From Rhodobacterales bacterium (GTDB taxonomy: Bacteria; Pseudomonadota; Alphaproteobacteria; Rhodobacterales; Rhodobacteraceae), in the NCBI GenBank assembly GCA_013298675.1, contig JAAFIJ010000005.1, positions 1 to 23,905 on the forward strand: DNA of 23,905 nt, given 5' to 3'. Below are positions 8,216 through 16,584 of the stretch, one piece after another (the stretch's first letter is position 1; each line of letters begins with the position of its first letter). Below the pieces are notes generated by a model. The model saw only the letters and a program-made list of their open reading frames with translations. It was not told the DNA's origin and did no database searches. Made by a program: the position numbers and the translations under genes.

Positions 8216-8866
8216 CTAAGACAGGACAGCCAGCAAATCCATCGCAGTGATTTGATCGAACTGCACGTGCCGCTGCATCATTGCTTCGGCACCTTCAGAG
8301 TTACGGTCAAAGATCAGCGCTGCGATGGCACGGTGTTCGCGCGCCGAACTGGCAATCGCACCTGCATAGCGATAGCGCGCGCGGTAGTAGGCCAGCAGTT
8401 TGCGTGCATTGGTCTTGATCATCTCAAGCAGAAACGGGTTCCCTGCCGCAAGGGCCACGGTTTCGTGAAACCGTAAGTTAAGTTGATAATAGCTGTCCGG
8501 TTCTGCGTCCCCGTATTGGCGGGCATGCTCTTCACAATTTCGCACAGCAAGTTCCAGAGACGCGGCCCAAGCGTTTGACAATCGGCGCGCAGCAAGGCCC
8601 GCGGCTTGGGCCTCTAGCTTGGCATGAACTTCCAAGATCGCCAGAAACTCTTCAAGGCTGGGCCGAAAGACCGTGGCCCCTTTGCGGGGCAATCGTTGGA
8701 TAAGGCCGACAGCCTCAAGCTGAAGGATCGCTTCGCGCACCGGTGTCCGTGAGACACCAAATTCGTTCACCAATTGGGTTTCGTCGATCAGATCGCCTGG
8801 ATTAAGGCGCCCAATATCGATCCAGTTCAGGATCGCTGTGATCAGAGTTTCGGTTGTTCCGGCCAT
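8216..8866 (-). CDS. GntR-family regulator, FadR/FCD subfamily
   Basis: A 216-residue regulator starting at ATG 8866-8864. A TTG at 8878 would add four residues, and neither start has a good ribosome binding site. The winged helix-turn-helix lies at about residues 15-70, with the classic EFGVSRTPVREAILQLEAVG segment at 35-54. An all-helical FCD ligand domain follows, with the histidines in LRFHETV, REHRAI and QRHV that usually bind a metal ion. It is convergent with corA (9-base gap) and divergent from motB. FadR-type regulators usually control metabolic genes next to them; here no clear target is adjacent, so the regulon is unknown. Confidence 0.9.
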   Translation of the reverse strand: MAGTTETLITAILNWIDIGRLNPGDLIDETQLVNEFGVSRTPVREAILQLEAVGLIQRLPRKGATVFRPSLEEFLAILEVHAKLEAQAAGLAARRLSNAWAASLELAVRNCEEHARQYGDAEPDSYYQLNLRFHETVALAAGNPFLLEMIKTNARKLLAYYRARYRYAGAIASSAREHRAIAALIFDRNSEGAEAMMQRHVQFDQITAMDLLAVLS

Positions 8867-9045
8867 ATGCCGATGCAAAGCGCGAATTGTGTGTTCAGTA
8901 AAGAGCAGAATGAGGTGCGCCCGCTTGATTCCCCTTGGATTGTGTCAACGTGTTGCGCGAACAGCCTGTAAAACACAGCGTCAGTCCCGGTGTTGCTGTC
9001 CCAAGTCAGGGTTTTTGGCCTCCTAACTAACTAAAATGCCATAGC

Positions 9046-9061
9046 TTAAACCTTTGCTAAC
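9046..9061. promoter_or_regulatory. CtrA-like box upstream of motB
   Basis: TTAA-N7-CTAAC matches the CtrA consensus TTAA-N7-TTAAC with one mismatch. Its centre is about 54 bases before the motB ATG, in the 241-base gap between the GntR gene and motB. The rest of that gap shows no other gene or clear element. Confidence 0.55.
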
Positions 9062-9107
9062 TGCACATGACCTAAACCGATAGAGGGTGTGAAAAACAGG
9101 TGTGGGT

Positions 9108-9959
9108 ATGGCAGGGCAGTCAAATGTCGCGCCAATCATCATCAAACGAAAGAAGGTCATAAAGGGCGGTGGGCACCACGGTGGGGCGTGGAAAGTTGCC
9201 TATGCAGACTTTGTGACGGCTATGATGGCCTTCTTCATGTTGATGTGGTTGTTAAATGCGACAACAGAAAAGCAACGCAAAGGCATTGCGGATTATTTCA
9301 ATCCGACGATTCCGATCAACCGGGTGTCGGGTGGCGGCACGGGCGCGTTTGGCGGCGATTCTATCTTTTCAGAGGAAACGGTTGCCAAAGCCGGGACCGG
9401 CGCTTCGGCACAAAATCCTGCCGAGCAAGACAAAGCCATGGGCAGCACCGGCACCGATGACAGCAAAGAAACTGCCGCCAAACAAGACGTGGCCAACATG
9501 GCCGAAGCCGTCTCCAAGGCGCTGATGGCCCGGGGTGGCGAGAGTGCCACGATGGAGCGATTGCTACGTCATGTCATCACGCGGGTATCTGACGAAGGTT
9601 TGGTGATAGAGTTATTTGACCTAGAGGATGCGTCTTTGTTCAAAGGTGACACCGCAGAACCGAACGAAGGCACACGGCAAATTGCGCAGCTCTTGTCAAA
9701 GGTTTTGGTGATTTCGACCAACCAAATCGCGATTGAAGCGCACGTTCGCAGTTATCCCATTACCTTGATCGATGATCCAACATGGTCGCTTTCGGCTGAT
9801 CGGGCGCAGGCTTTCAGGGGATTATTGCAAGGTTATGGTATGCAAACCACACGAATAGACCGCGTCACTGGACATTCAAATCGTACGCCCGCTGCGGCCG
9901 ATCCGACGCTTATTCGGAACAATCGTATCGAAGTAATTTTGCTAAGGACCGATAGATGA
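9108..9959 (+). CDS. motB: Flagellar motor stator protein MotB
   Basis: A 283-residue stator subunit. I chose ATG 9108, which has AGG at 9098-9100; a GTG six bases upstream is in frame but badly spaced. After a basic N-terminus the single membrane helix holds YADFVTAMMAFFMLMWLL (residues 32-49), with Asp34 at the position of the proton-carrying Asp32 of E. coli. GIADYFNP (59-66) is the plug region. The C-terminal half is an OmpA-like peptidoglycan-binding domain with LSADRA (228-233) and NNRIEV (271-276). The usual GHTD is AHVR (211-214), so the Asp that contacts peptidoglycan is replaced by Arg. motA is not adjacent but about 10 kb downstream. The gene is preceded by a CtrA-like box. Confidence 0.93.
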   Translation: MAGQSNVAPIIIKRKKVIKGGGHHGGAWKVAYADFVTAMMAFFMLMWLLNATTEKQRKGIADYFNPTIPINRVSGGGTGAFGGDSIFSEETVAKAGTGASAQNPAEQDKAMGSTGTDDSKETAAKQDVANMAEAVSKALMARGGESATMERLLRHVITRVSDEGLVIELFDLEDASLFKGDTAEPNEGTRQIAQLLSKVLVISTNQIAIEAHVRSYPITLIDDPTWSLSADRAQAFRGLLQGYGMQTTRIDRVTGHSNRTPAAADPTLIRNNRIEVILLRTDR

Positions 9960-9978
9960 GAGTTTAGAAGGTGATCCG

Positions 9979-9993
9979 TTAGGGTGATCTTAA
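9979..9993. promoter_or_regulatory. CtrA-like box upstream of flgE
   Basis: TTAG-N7-TTAA differs from the CtrA consensus TTAA-N7-TTAA at one base. It lies in the 89-base gap between motB and flgE, centred about 63 bases before the flgE ATG. This suggests that flgE-flgK-flgL-flgI has its own promoter rather than relying on read-through from motB. Confidence 0.55.
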
Positions 9994-10048
9994 TCGCTGG
10001 TGCTGCAGGTTCGACGACATAGGTCGAAGCTTCAGAAAGGCGCACTCC

Positions 10049-11353
10049 ATGACCATATCTTCCTCGCTCAATGCAAGCGTGGCGGGGCTAAATGCCAATG
10101 CAAACCGCCTTGCAACGATTGCAGATAACATCGCAAACTCATCAACCTATGGCTACAAACGGGCGACGACCGATTTCCATTCGATGGTGACCCAAGGCAA
10201 TTCGCGCGTAAATTACTCTGCCGGCGGCGTGCGCACCACGAATATGCGGTTGATTGACGCCCGGGGTCCGCTGATCGGCACATCAAACTCAACTGACATC
10301 GCAATTGATGGGCGGGGTTTCTTCGCGGTTTCAAGTCCGGCAGGTTTCAATGCCACTTATGGGACCTATCAGATGGCTCTGATGACAACGGGTTCATTTC
10401 GACCAGATTCCGATGGAATCTTACGTTCAGAGTCTGGCCATGTGCTGATGGGGTGGCCCGTCATGCCAGATGGCACCGTTGCGCCGAACGCACGCACTTC
10501 GCTGACCGGACTTGAACCGATCAATGTGAACACGAACCAATATGCCGCTAACCCAACGACCAAGTTGACGCTAGGGGTCAATCTTCCGGCAACAGCAACC
10601 AAAGCAGGCGCAGCCAGTACCCCGTTTCCGTTGCCGATTGAATACTTTGGAAATCTTGGCAGCACTGAAACGTTGGACATCCAATTTACCCCTACAGTGC
10701 CAGCCACAGGCGCATCTAACGCCTGGACGATGGATATCCGGGACAGTGCCTCGGGTGGGGCGTTGGTCGGAAGTTACACTCTGACGTTCGACCAAACCCA
10801 AGCCACCGGTGGCAGGCTCTTGTCTGTTGTTCCGATTAGCGGTGGGGCATACAATTCCGCCACAGGTGACATCGCTGTAACTGTGGGCGGCGGCACCATC
10901 AATGTAAACGTTGGAATTCCCGGTCAGACGACAGGTTTGACCCAACTTTCTTCAACCTTTGCACCGGTGACCATCACCAAAGATGGATCTTCAGTGGCCA
11001 GTTTGGCCTCCGTCGAAATTGATGAACAAGGATTTCTCTACGCGATTTACGATCTTGGCGTATCGCGGAAAATCTATCAAATCCCAGTGGTCGACGTCCC
11101 CAATCCGAACGACTTGATCGCATTGAGCAGCCAAACCTACACAGTCTCGCATGATTCCGGCGATTTGTATTTGTGGGACGCAGGCGACGGCCCAGCGGGC
11201 ACCATTGCAGGGTTTTCGCTAGAAGAATCCGGCACCGACGTTGCTGCGGAATTGACGCAGCTGATCAAAACCCAACGGGCGTATTCCTCGAATGCAAAGG
11301 TCATCCAAACCGTCGATGAAATGCTTCAGGAAACCACGAATATCAAGCGATAA
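10049..11353 (+). CDS. flgE: Flagellar hook protein FlgE
   Basis: A 434-residue axial protein that polymerises into the hook. The N-terminal rod/hook motif is present (SVAGLNANANRLATIADNIA, residues 10-29, then STYGYKR). The C-terminal conserved segment is LTQLIKTQRAYSSNAKVIQT near residues 405-424. Both ends form the helical D0 core and the middle is the variable exposed domain. There is no signal peptide, as expected for a substrate of the flagellar export apparatus. AGAAAGG at 10034-10040 sets the start. It is the first gene of flgE-flgK-flgL-flgI. The hook cap flgD and the hook-length gene fliK are not adjacent. Confidence 0.94.
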   Translation: MTISSSLNASVAGLNANANRLATIADNIANSSTYGYKRATTDFHSMVTQGNSRVNYSAGGVRTTNMRLIDARGPLIGTSNSTDIAIDGRGFFAVSSPAGFNATYGTYQMALMTTGSFRPDSDGILRSESGHVLMGWPVMPDGTVAPNARTSLTGLEPINVNTNQYAANPTTKLTLGVNLPATATKAGAASTPFPLPIEYFGNLGSTETLDIQFTPTVPATGASNAWTMDIRDSASGGALVGSYTLTFDQTQATGGRLLSVVPISGGAYNSATGDIAVTVGGGTINVNVGIPGQTTGLTQLSSTFAPVTITKDGSSVASLASVEIDEQGFLYAIYDLGVSRKIYQIPVVDVPNPNDLIALSSQTYTVSHDSGDLYLWDAGDGPAGTIAGFSLEESGTDVAAELTQLIKTQRAYSSNAKVIQTVDEMLQETTNIKR

Positions 11354-11365
11354 GGAATTGAAGTA

Positions 11366-12823
11366 ATGTCCCTTTCTGGCAGCCTTTCATCGGCGCTTTC
11401 AGGAATGAATGCCGCCTCCAGAACCGCACAGGTGGTCTCTGCCAACATCGCCAATGCGACGACCCAAGGCTATGCGCGCCGAGAAATCCAAACAGCGTCG
11501 CTTGTCTTGGGTGGCGAGGGAAGCGGCGTCCGCATCACCGGCGTTGTCCGTCATGACACACCCGTTTTGACCGCAGACCGACGACTGGCAGATGCCGGAT
11601 CTGGGAACCGCGGTGCCACGGCGGCATTTTACACGAAACTTGAGTCGATCTTGGGCGCGAGCGAAGATCCGGGCGCGCTGATGAACCGGATCGGCGCGTT
11701 TGACACAGCCCTGCTAGAGGCTGCGGCACGACCCGATTCTGATGCGCGCCTTGCCAATGTGCTGCAAACGGCAAAGAATTTGTCCTCTTCTATCTCGAAC
11801 GCCGCGCGCGACGTTCAAGCGTCCCGAGTCGTTGCGGACCGTGAGATTAGCGCCCAAGTTTCCACTTTGAATGCCGCGCTTGTCCGGGTCGGCGCGTTGA
11901 ACGAACAGATATTGAACAACAATGCTTCTGGCAGGGATTCTTCGGGTTTGCAGGACCTGCGCCAGCAAACGATTGACAGCATTTCCAAGATTGTCCCGCT
12001 TCGAGAGCTCCGTCGTGACGGGGGCGCAATCGCCCTTTATGCTGCAACCGGCGCGCCCTTGGTCGATGGCTTTGTCTCTACGTTTGAATTTCAGCCGACC
12101 CCGACAATTGTCGCTGGAATGACCCAGACTTCGGGGGGTGTTGGAGGGCTGAAACTCAATGGGCAGCCTGTTGATACACGTACAGAAACAGGCGCCATCG
12201 CCGGCGGCACCTTGGCTGCACAATTCAATATTCGCGACGAACTTGCACCCGAGGCGCAACGAGAGTTGGACGGTTTGGCCCGTGACCTGATAGAGCGTTT
12301 TGCCAATCCTACGGTCGATGCAACTCGTGCCCCAGGCGCACCGGGCCTGTTCACCGATCAGCAAACGGCTCTTTTGCCGTCCAAAGAGTTGGGCCTTGCG
12401 CAGCGCCTTGTGGTCAATTCAAGAGCAGATCCCGACCTTGGTGGGGCCTATTGGCGCCTGCGTGAAGGGCTGGGCAGTACGACACCGGGTGCAGTCGGCA
12501 ATTCATCTTTGCTGACGCAACTGAATACCGCGCTGAACACGGCGGTCAATCCTTCTTCGGTCGCTCTGCCGATTGGCGCACGCAGCTTTTCCAGTATCGC
12601 AGCCGAGGTCAGATCTGATGCGTCGACCTATCGGGTCAATTTGGAAAACGAAGCAACGTTTCAGTCGGCCCAGTTGGCGGCTTTGACCGAGATGGAAAAG
12701 GCGGAAGGTGTTGATACAGATCAGGAAATGCAAACGCTTTTGCAGGTTGAACAGGCATACTCTGCGAATGTCCGTGTCATTCAGGTGGTCAACGACATGA
12801 TGCAAACCCTTTTGGAGATTTAA
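11366..12823 (+). CDS. flgK: Flagellar hook-associated protein 1 (FlgK)
   Basis: A 485-residue protein of the hook-filament junction. The N-terminus carries the axial motif (SGMNAASRTAQVVSANIANA, about residues 12-31, then TTQGYARR). The C-terminus ends with EMQTLLQVEQAYSANVRVIQ, the matching helical segment. The long non-conserved middle is typical of FlgK. It starts 12 bases after flgE, with its ribosome binding site AAGGA overlapping the flgE stop codon, and is followed three bases later by flgL. Together FlgK and FlgL connect the hook to the flagellin filament. Confidence 0.94.
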   Translation: MSLSGSLSSALSGMNAASRTAQVVSANIANATTQGYARREIQTASLVLGGEGSGVRITGVVRHDTPVLTADRRLADAGSGNRGATAAFYTKLESILGASEDPGALMNRIGAFDTALLEAAARPDSDARLANVLQTAKNLSSSISNAARDVQASRVVADREISAQVSTLNAALVRVGALNEQILNNNASGRDSSGLQDLRQQTIDSISKIVPLRELRRDGGAIALYAATGAPLVDGFVSTFEFQPTPTIVAGMTQTSGGVGGLKLNGQPVDTRTETGAIAGGTLAAQFNIRDELAPEAQRELDGLARDLIERFANPTVDATRAPGAPGLFTDQQTALLPSKELGLAQRLVVNSRADPDLGGAYWRLREGLGSTTPGAVGNSSLLTQLNTALNTAVNPSSVALPIGARSFSSIAAEVRSDASTYRVNLENEATFQSAQLAALTEMEKAEGVDTDQEMQTLLQVEQAYSANVRVIQVVNDMMQTLLEI

Positions 12824-12826
12824 GAC

Positions 12827-13834
12827 ATGAGCTTGGTTTCCCTTGGCGACATGGCGCAATCCTTCTTGCTGCGGCGACAAAGCATGGCCGCCAAACTTGA
12901 CATCACACGTCTGTCGACAGAGCTGACAACCGGTCGCACTGCGGACCTGGGGCGCCACCTTTCGGGCGATCTGGTTCCGTTTTCGGCCCTCGACACATCC
13001 CTTGCCCGGCTTAAGGGGTTTTCGACAGTTACCAAAGACGCGGGCGTCTATTTGGGCGCAATGCAAGCGACCTTGGGCAGCTTCACCCAGATGGGGGATG
13101 ATTTGAGCCGAGTTTTGATGTCGGCTGCCTCTGGTCAAACGGCCCTTGGCGTGGACGCTGCTGGGCTAAAGGCCGAGCAAAGCTTTCAAACCGCCGTTTC
13201 GATGTTGAATACTCAAGTTGGTGGGCAGACTCTTTTTGCCGGAGACCGGACCCAAGGTACTGCCATAGCAAGCGCAGATGCGATTCTTCAACAGATTGAA
13301 GCAGCGATCACTTTATCCGGGGCGGTTTCCGCTCAGGATGTAGAGCTTGCGGTGGCGAATTGGTTCGCCGCACCCGCCGGTTTCGGATTGACTGGGTATC
13401 TGGGCGGGCCACCTCTCGCTGTTTTGCAGATCGCGCCGGGTGAGTCGGTCACCCGTGACATAACCGCAGCCGATCCGGCACTGGTCAAGAACTTGCAGGC
13501 TTTGGCGACGGCCGCTCTTTTGGGACGCGGACTTTTTGTCGGGCAACCGGCGGCCCGTCAAGACCTTGCGCGTCGGACAGGTGTCGCACTTCTTGAGGGG
13601 CAGTCAGATCTCACCTATCTCTCCGCAAGGCTGGGCAATAACGAGGCGCAGGTCGATGAAGCTGCAACGCGCAACGCCGCAGAGGGTGCATCGTTGGAAA
13701 TGGCGCGCAATGCACTGGTCGCCGTAGATCCCTATGAAACGGCAAGTAAGCTGCAGGAAAGTCAGGCGCAGCTAGAGAAAATTTTCCTGATCACCGCGCG
13801 GATGTCCAAGCTAAGTTTGACGGAATACATGTGA
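12827..13834 (+). CDS. flgL: Flagellar hook-associated protein 3 (FlgL)
   Basis: A 335-residue flagellin-like junction protein. The N-terminal helix (SLGDMAQSFLLRRQSMAAKL, then LSTELTTGRTADL) corresponds to the flagellin N-terminal region. The C-terminal helix includes ASLEMARNALVAVDPYETAS and LQESQAQLEKIFLITARMSK, which match the flagellin/FlgL C-terminal domain. Position directly after flgK, with a 3-base gap, supports FlgL rather than flagellin. GGAG within the end of flgK acts as ribosome binding site. Its stop overlaps the start of flgI by one base (TGATG). Confidence 0.92.
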   Translation: MSLVSLGDMAQSFLLRRQSMAAKLDITRLSTELTTGRTADLGRHLSGDLVPFSALDTSLARLKGFSTVTKDAGVYLGAMQATLGSFTQMGDDLSRVLMSAASGQTALGVDAAGLKAEQSFQTAVSMLNTQVGGQTLFAGDRTQGTAIASADAILQQIEAAITLSGAVSAQDVELAVANWFAAPAGFGLTGYLGGPPLAVLQIAPGESVTRDITAADPALVKNLQALATAALLGRGLFVGQPAARQDLARRTGVALLEGQSDLTYLSARLGNNEAQVDEAATRNAAEGASLEMARNALVAVDPYETASKLQESQAQLEKIFLITARMSKLSLTEYM

Positions 13835-14934
13835 TGAAGATTTTTTTCACGGCATCACTTTGTCTTTTGCTTGGGTTTCCTTGTGCGGCAGAACCTGTCC
13901 GTATCAAAGATCTTGTGGAATTTGACGGGGTTCGCGGCAACGATCTGATGGGCTATGGCCTTGTCGTTGGACTGAACGGCACCGGTGATAGTTTGAAAAA
14001 CGCTCCGTTTACCGAAGAGATCATGTCAAATCTGCTGGAGCGTCTTGGCGTGAATGTCGCAGGAGAGGAATATCGGCCGAAAAATGTCGCCGCGGTTTTC
14101 GTGACGGCAAGCCTGCCGCCCTTTGCCCGCGCGGGGGGCCGAATTGACGTTTCTGTTTCCGCAATCGGAGACGCAAAAAGCCTGCTGGGGGGAACGTTGG
14201 TTATGACGCCCATCAGCGGCGCAGATGGCTTGATCTATGCGGTCGCCCAAGGGTCTATCATCGCGGGCGGCATTTCAGCCGAAGGCGACGCCGCACGTGT
14301 TGTGCAAGGGGTTCCCACATCTGGGGTCATTCCCACTGGTGCGCGGGTGGAGCGCGAAGTGGAATTTGATTTCACAAAACTCGAAGTCATCCGCCTCGCC
14401 CTTAGATCACCTGATTTCAGCACTGCCGCCCTGATAGAGGGGGCGATCAACACGGAACTTAACCGAAAAGCGGCGGTGATGTTGGACGCGGGAACCATTG
14501 CGTTGGACCTGCGCCTTGCTAATCAGGGCAGCCCGGCCCGCGTGATCAGCGTGTTGGAAAACCTGCTGATCGAACCGCAGACCCGGGCACGCGTCATTGT
14601 CGATCAGCGATCTGGGACGATCGTGATGGGTGAAGATGTTCGGATCAGCAAAGTCGCAATTGCGCAAGGTAACCTTACATTGCGCGTGCAAGAAGCGCCT
14701 GTGGTCGTGCAGCCGAATCCCTTCAGTGATGGAGAAACCATTGTTGTTCCAAGGACATCCGCGGAACTGCAAACTGATAAGGGGACAGGACTTGCGGAAG
14801 TGAGTGGTGGAACAAGTTTATCAGAGCTGGTGGCTGGGTTGAACACTTTGGGGGTGGCGCCGAATGACATGATCGACATCCTCAAGAGCATCAATGCTGC
14901 AGGTGCACTTCATGCAGAATTCATCGTGAACTGA
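13834..14934 (+). CDS. flgI: Flagellar P-ring protein FlgI
   Basis: A 366-residue periplasmic protein that forms the P-ring bushing around the rod in the peptidoglycan layer. I start it at ATG 13834, where TGATG couples it to flgL; a GTG codon immediately before is also in frame. A Sec signal peptide covers residues 1-19 (hydrophobic core FFTASLCLLLGF, cut after CAA). The mature protein begins EPVRIKDLVEFDGVRGNDLM and contains the hallmark GYGLVVGLNGTGDS (residues 40-53). The C-terminus ALHAEFIVN is also typical. Other P-/L-ring genes (flgA, flgH) are not in the window. Confidence 0.95.
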   Translation: MKIFFTASLCLLLGFPCAAEPVRIKDLVEFDGVRGNDLMGYGLVVGLNGTGDSLKNAPFTEEIMSNLLERLGVNVAGEEYRPKNVAAVFVTASLPPFARAGGRIDVSVSAIGDAKSLLGGTLVMTPISGADGLIYAVAQGSIIAGGISAEGDAARVVQGVPTSGVIPTGARVEREVEFDFTKLEVIRLALRSPDFSTAALIEGAINTELNRKAAVMLDAGTIALDLRLANQGSPARVISVLENLLIEPQTRARVIVDQRSGTIVMGEDVRISKVAIAQGNLTLRVQEAPVVVQPNPFSDGETIVVPRTSAELQTDKGTGLAEVSGGTSLSELVAGLNTLGVAPNDMIDILKSINAAGALHAEFIVN

Positions 14935-14935
14935 G

Positions 14936-14960
14936 AGGGGCAGCAATTCGCGCTGCCCTT
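14936..14960. terminator. Hairpin between convergent flgI and fliP
   Basis: GGGCAGC (14938-14944) pairs with GCTGCCC (14952-14958) across a 7-base loop, starting four bases after the flgI stop. There is no long T run on either strand, so it may be a weak or bidirectional terminator or an RNA-stabilising hairpin at the end of the two converging units. Confidence 0.45.
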
Positions 14961-15001
14961 CGCGCGCAAGATAAACTGATCCTCGTTCAAGTGCCTTTCG
15001 A

Positions 15002-15727
15002 CTAAAAATAGCTTCTGACCAACGCGCTTGATATCAGTGTCCAACCGTCGGCAACGGCAAAAAAGGCAAGTTTGAACGGTAAAGAGACGACAGCGGGCGG
15101 TACCATCATCATTCCCATTGCCATCAAGATTGCTGAAACGACCAGATCGATGATCAAAAAGGGCAAATAGATCAGAAACCCGATTTCAAAGGCTCTTTGG
15201 ATTTCAGATAGAATGAAGGACGGGACCAGTAATGAAAGCGGTGCATCGTTCACTTGCGAGAATGTTACCCCTGGCCGAAGTTCTTGCAATGCAGAAAGCG
15301 TATCAAGATCAACCCGGTTTGCCATAAAGATTCTAAAGGGTGACAGGACCAACGGAATCGCCGCCTGCAGGTCCAGTTTTCCATTGCTCAACGGCTCTAA
15401 CCCGTTGACCCAAGCTTCGGTGAACACTGGGTCCATGACGAACCAGGTCAAAAAGAGTGCCAAGCTGATGATCAAAATATTTGGCGGCGATTGTTGCAGG
15501 CCAATTGCTTGACGCAAAATTGACAAGACTGTCACGATAAATGGAAAACACGTGAACATGATCGCGAGGCCCGGCACAATGCTGAGCACCGTGATCAAAG
15601 CCAAAAGCTGCACCGAGCGGGTGGTGATCGACGCTTGATCGCCCATGTTGATCGAAATCTCTTGGGCTGCCGCCGGTGAGGCATAAATCAGCAAAAAACC
15701 GGCAGCAATGATCACCCCCCAACGCAT
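15002..15727 (-). CDS. fliP: Flagellar export gate protein FliP
   Basis: A 241-residue inner-membrane component of the flagellar type III export gate (FliP-FliQ-FliR). A signal peptide of about 21 residues (WGVIIAAGFLLIYASPAAAQ) is followed by four hydrophobic segments. Recognisable FliP sequences are FTCFPFIVTVLSILRQAIGL, SPPNILIISLALFLTWFVM, SFILSEIQRAFEIGFLIYLP and MGMMMVPPAVVSLPFKL. I start it at ATG 15727-15725, which overlaps the fliN stop as TGATG; a GTG directly upstream is in frame. It is the last gene of fliF-fliH-fliN-fliP. Its usual partners fliQ and fliR are not beside it in this window. Confidence 0.95.
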   Translation of the reverse strand: MRWGVIIAAGFLLIYASPAAAQEISINMGDQASITTRSVQLLALITVLSIVPGLAIMFTCFPFIVTVLSILRQAIGLQQSPPNILIISLALFLTWFVMDPVFTEAWVNGLEPLSNGKLDLQAAIPLVLSPFRIFMANRVDLDTLSALQELRPGVTFSQVNDAPLSLLVPSFILSEIQRAFEIGFLIYLPFLIIDLVVSAILMAMGMMMVPPAVVSLPFKLAFFAVADGWTLISSALVRSYF

Positions 15728-15996
15728 CACAGTCCGCCGCGCAGGTTTGCTACGTCCGTCAGTCGCACGGCGAGTTGCCCGCTCTGTTCGCCCTCAAGTT
15801 CTGTCAATTCGCCACGCGCGATCAAACGATCCCCGACGTAGAGTTCCACCAAGTCGTCGACCCGGCGGTCCAGTGGAAGAATGGCATCCTTCGTCAACTT
15901 TAGCAGATCTTTGACCAAAGGGCGGGCTTTGCCGACAGAAATGGTGATTTCTATGGGCACCTGTGCAAAGGGATTCGTGTCGCTAAGGTCTTCCAC
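15727..15996 (-). CDS. fliN: Flagellar motor switch protein FliN
   Basis: An 89-residue protein that is essentially one SpoA (surface presentation of antigens) domain. It contains VPIEITISVGKARPLVKDLL near the start and LPLDRRVDDLVELYVGDRLI near the middle, then IARGELTELEGEQSGQLAVR. FliN forms the lower part of the cytoplasmic C-ring with FliM and contributes to switching and to export of substrates. It uses a GTG start (15996-15994) with AAAGGAG inside the end of the fliH-like gene, three bases after that gene's stop. It is shorter than E. coli FliN because the N-terminal extension is small. The partner fliM is not in the window. Confidence 0.93.
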   Translation of the reverse strand: MEDLSDTNPFAQVPIEITISVGKARPLVKDLLKLTKDAILPLDRRVDDLVELYVGDRLIARGELTELEGEQSGQLAVRLTDVANLRGGL

Positions 15997-15999
15997 GTT

Positions 16000-16584
16000 T
16001 CAGCTCCTTTCAGGGAGTTCGAAGAAATTCTGCACGGCCAATGAAATCTCAGCGATCGCGCGCTCTAGGTTCACTTCGGTTTCTGTGTCGCCCACGCGCA
16101 GAAAGACCTGCCCTTCGCCAAGGCTCGACTCTTCAATGATCTGCAAAGGCAGCCCCGTCGCGTTCTTTAGCATGACCTCGACAGCGACGCGTGCATGCGG
16201 GTTTAAAACAAGAGTGATCGGTGCGTCTGCCAGACTTTCGGCAATGGGCATCAGGGTTTCCAGGACCGTGGGCGCGAGCGTATCGCGGGCCAACTCTGGC
16301 AAGAGCGAGCCTACCAACGCATTTAAGAGCGGCCTGATCGCCTTCAAAACATGCGTTCTGGCCTCTTGGTAGGTAAAATCAAGTGTTTGGAAATTCCGCG
16401 CAAGCTCTGCACTCGCGTGCTTGTGGTCTTGTGTTTGTGCCGCTGCTGCATCGTCCCAGCCAGCTGTGTATCCCTTTTCATAGCTTTCGAGTTTAGCCTC
16501 CTCGAGTGCCATCGTATTAAGCACGACCGTCTGACTTCCTTCGCTGTTGGACGTCGGTTGAAAAATTTCCAGCTTGATCGTCAT
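16000..16584 (-). CDS. fliH: FliH-like flagellar assembly / export ATPase regulator
   Basis: A 194-residue cytoplasmic protein. Residues 27-46 include ALEEAKLESYEKGYTAGWDD, the E..G...G type motif typical of FliH/YscL proteins. A helical region follows, then a C-terminal domain with LVLNPHARVAVEV and EESSLGEGQVFLRVGDTETE, matching the FliH/V-ATPase E-subunit-like fold. FliH binds the export ATPase FliI and FliN and helps dock the ATPase at the C-ring. Its ATG overlaps the fliF stop as TGATG. Overall identity to classical FliH is low, so the symbol relies on motif plus position between fliF and fliN. Confidence 0.75.
   Translation of the reverse strand: MTIKLEIFQPTSNSEGSQTVVLNTMALEEAKLESYEKGYTAGWDDAAAAQTQDHKHASAELARNFQTLDFTYQEARTHVLKAIRPLLNALVGSLLPELARDTLAPTVLETLMPIAESLADAPITLVLNPHARVAVEVMLKNATGLPLQIIEESSLGEGQVFLRVGDTETEVNLERAIAEISLAVQNFFELPERS

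Noticed and set aside
9023..9034. Three tandem CTAA units before motB
   Set aside because: Too short to call a repeat element; probably part of an AT-rich promoter region.
12503..13138. A 211-codon open frame on the minus strand over flgK and flgL
   Set aside because: Antisense to two clear flagellar genes, with no ribosome binding site or recognisable domain.
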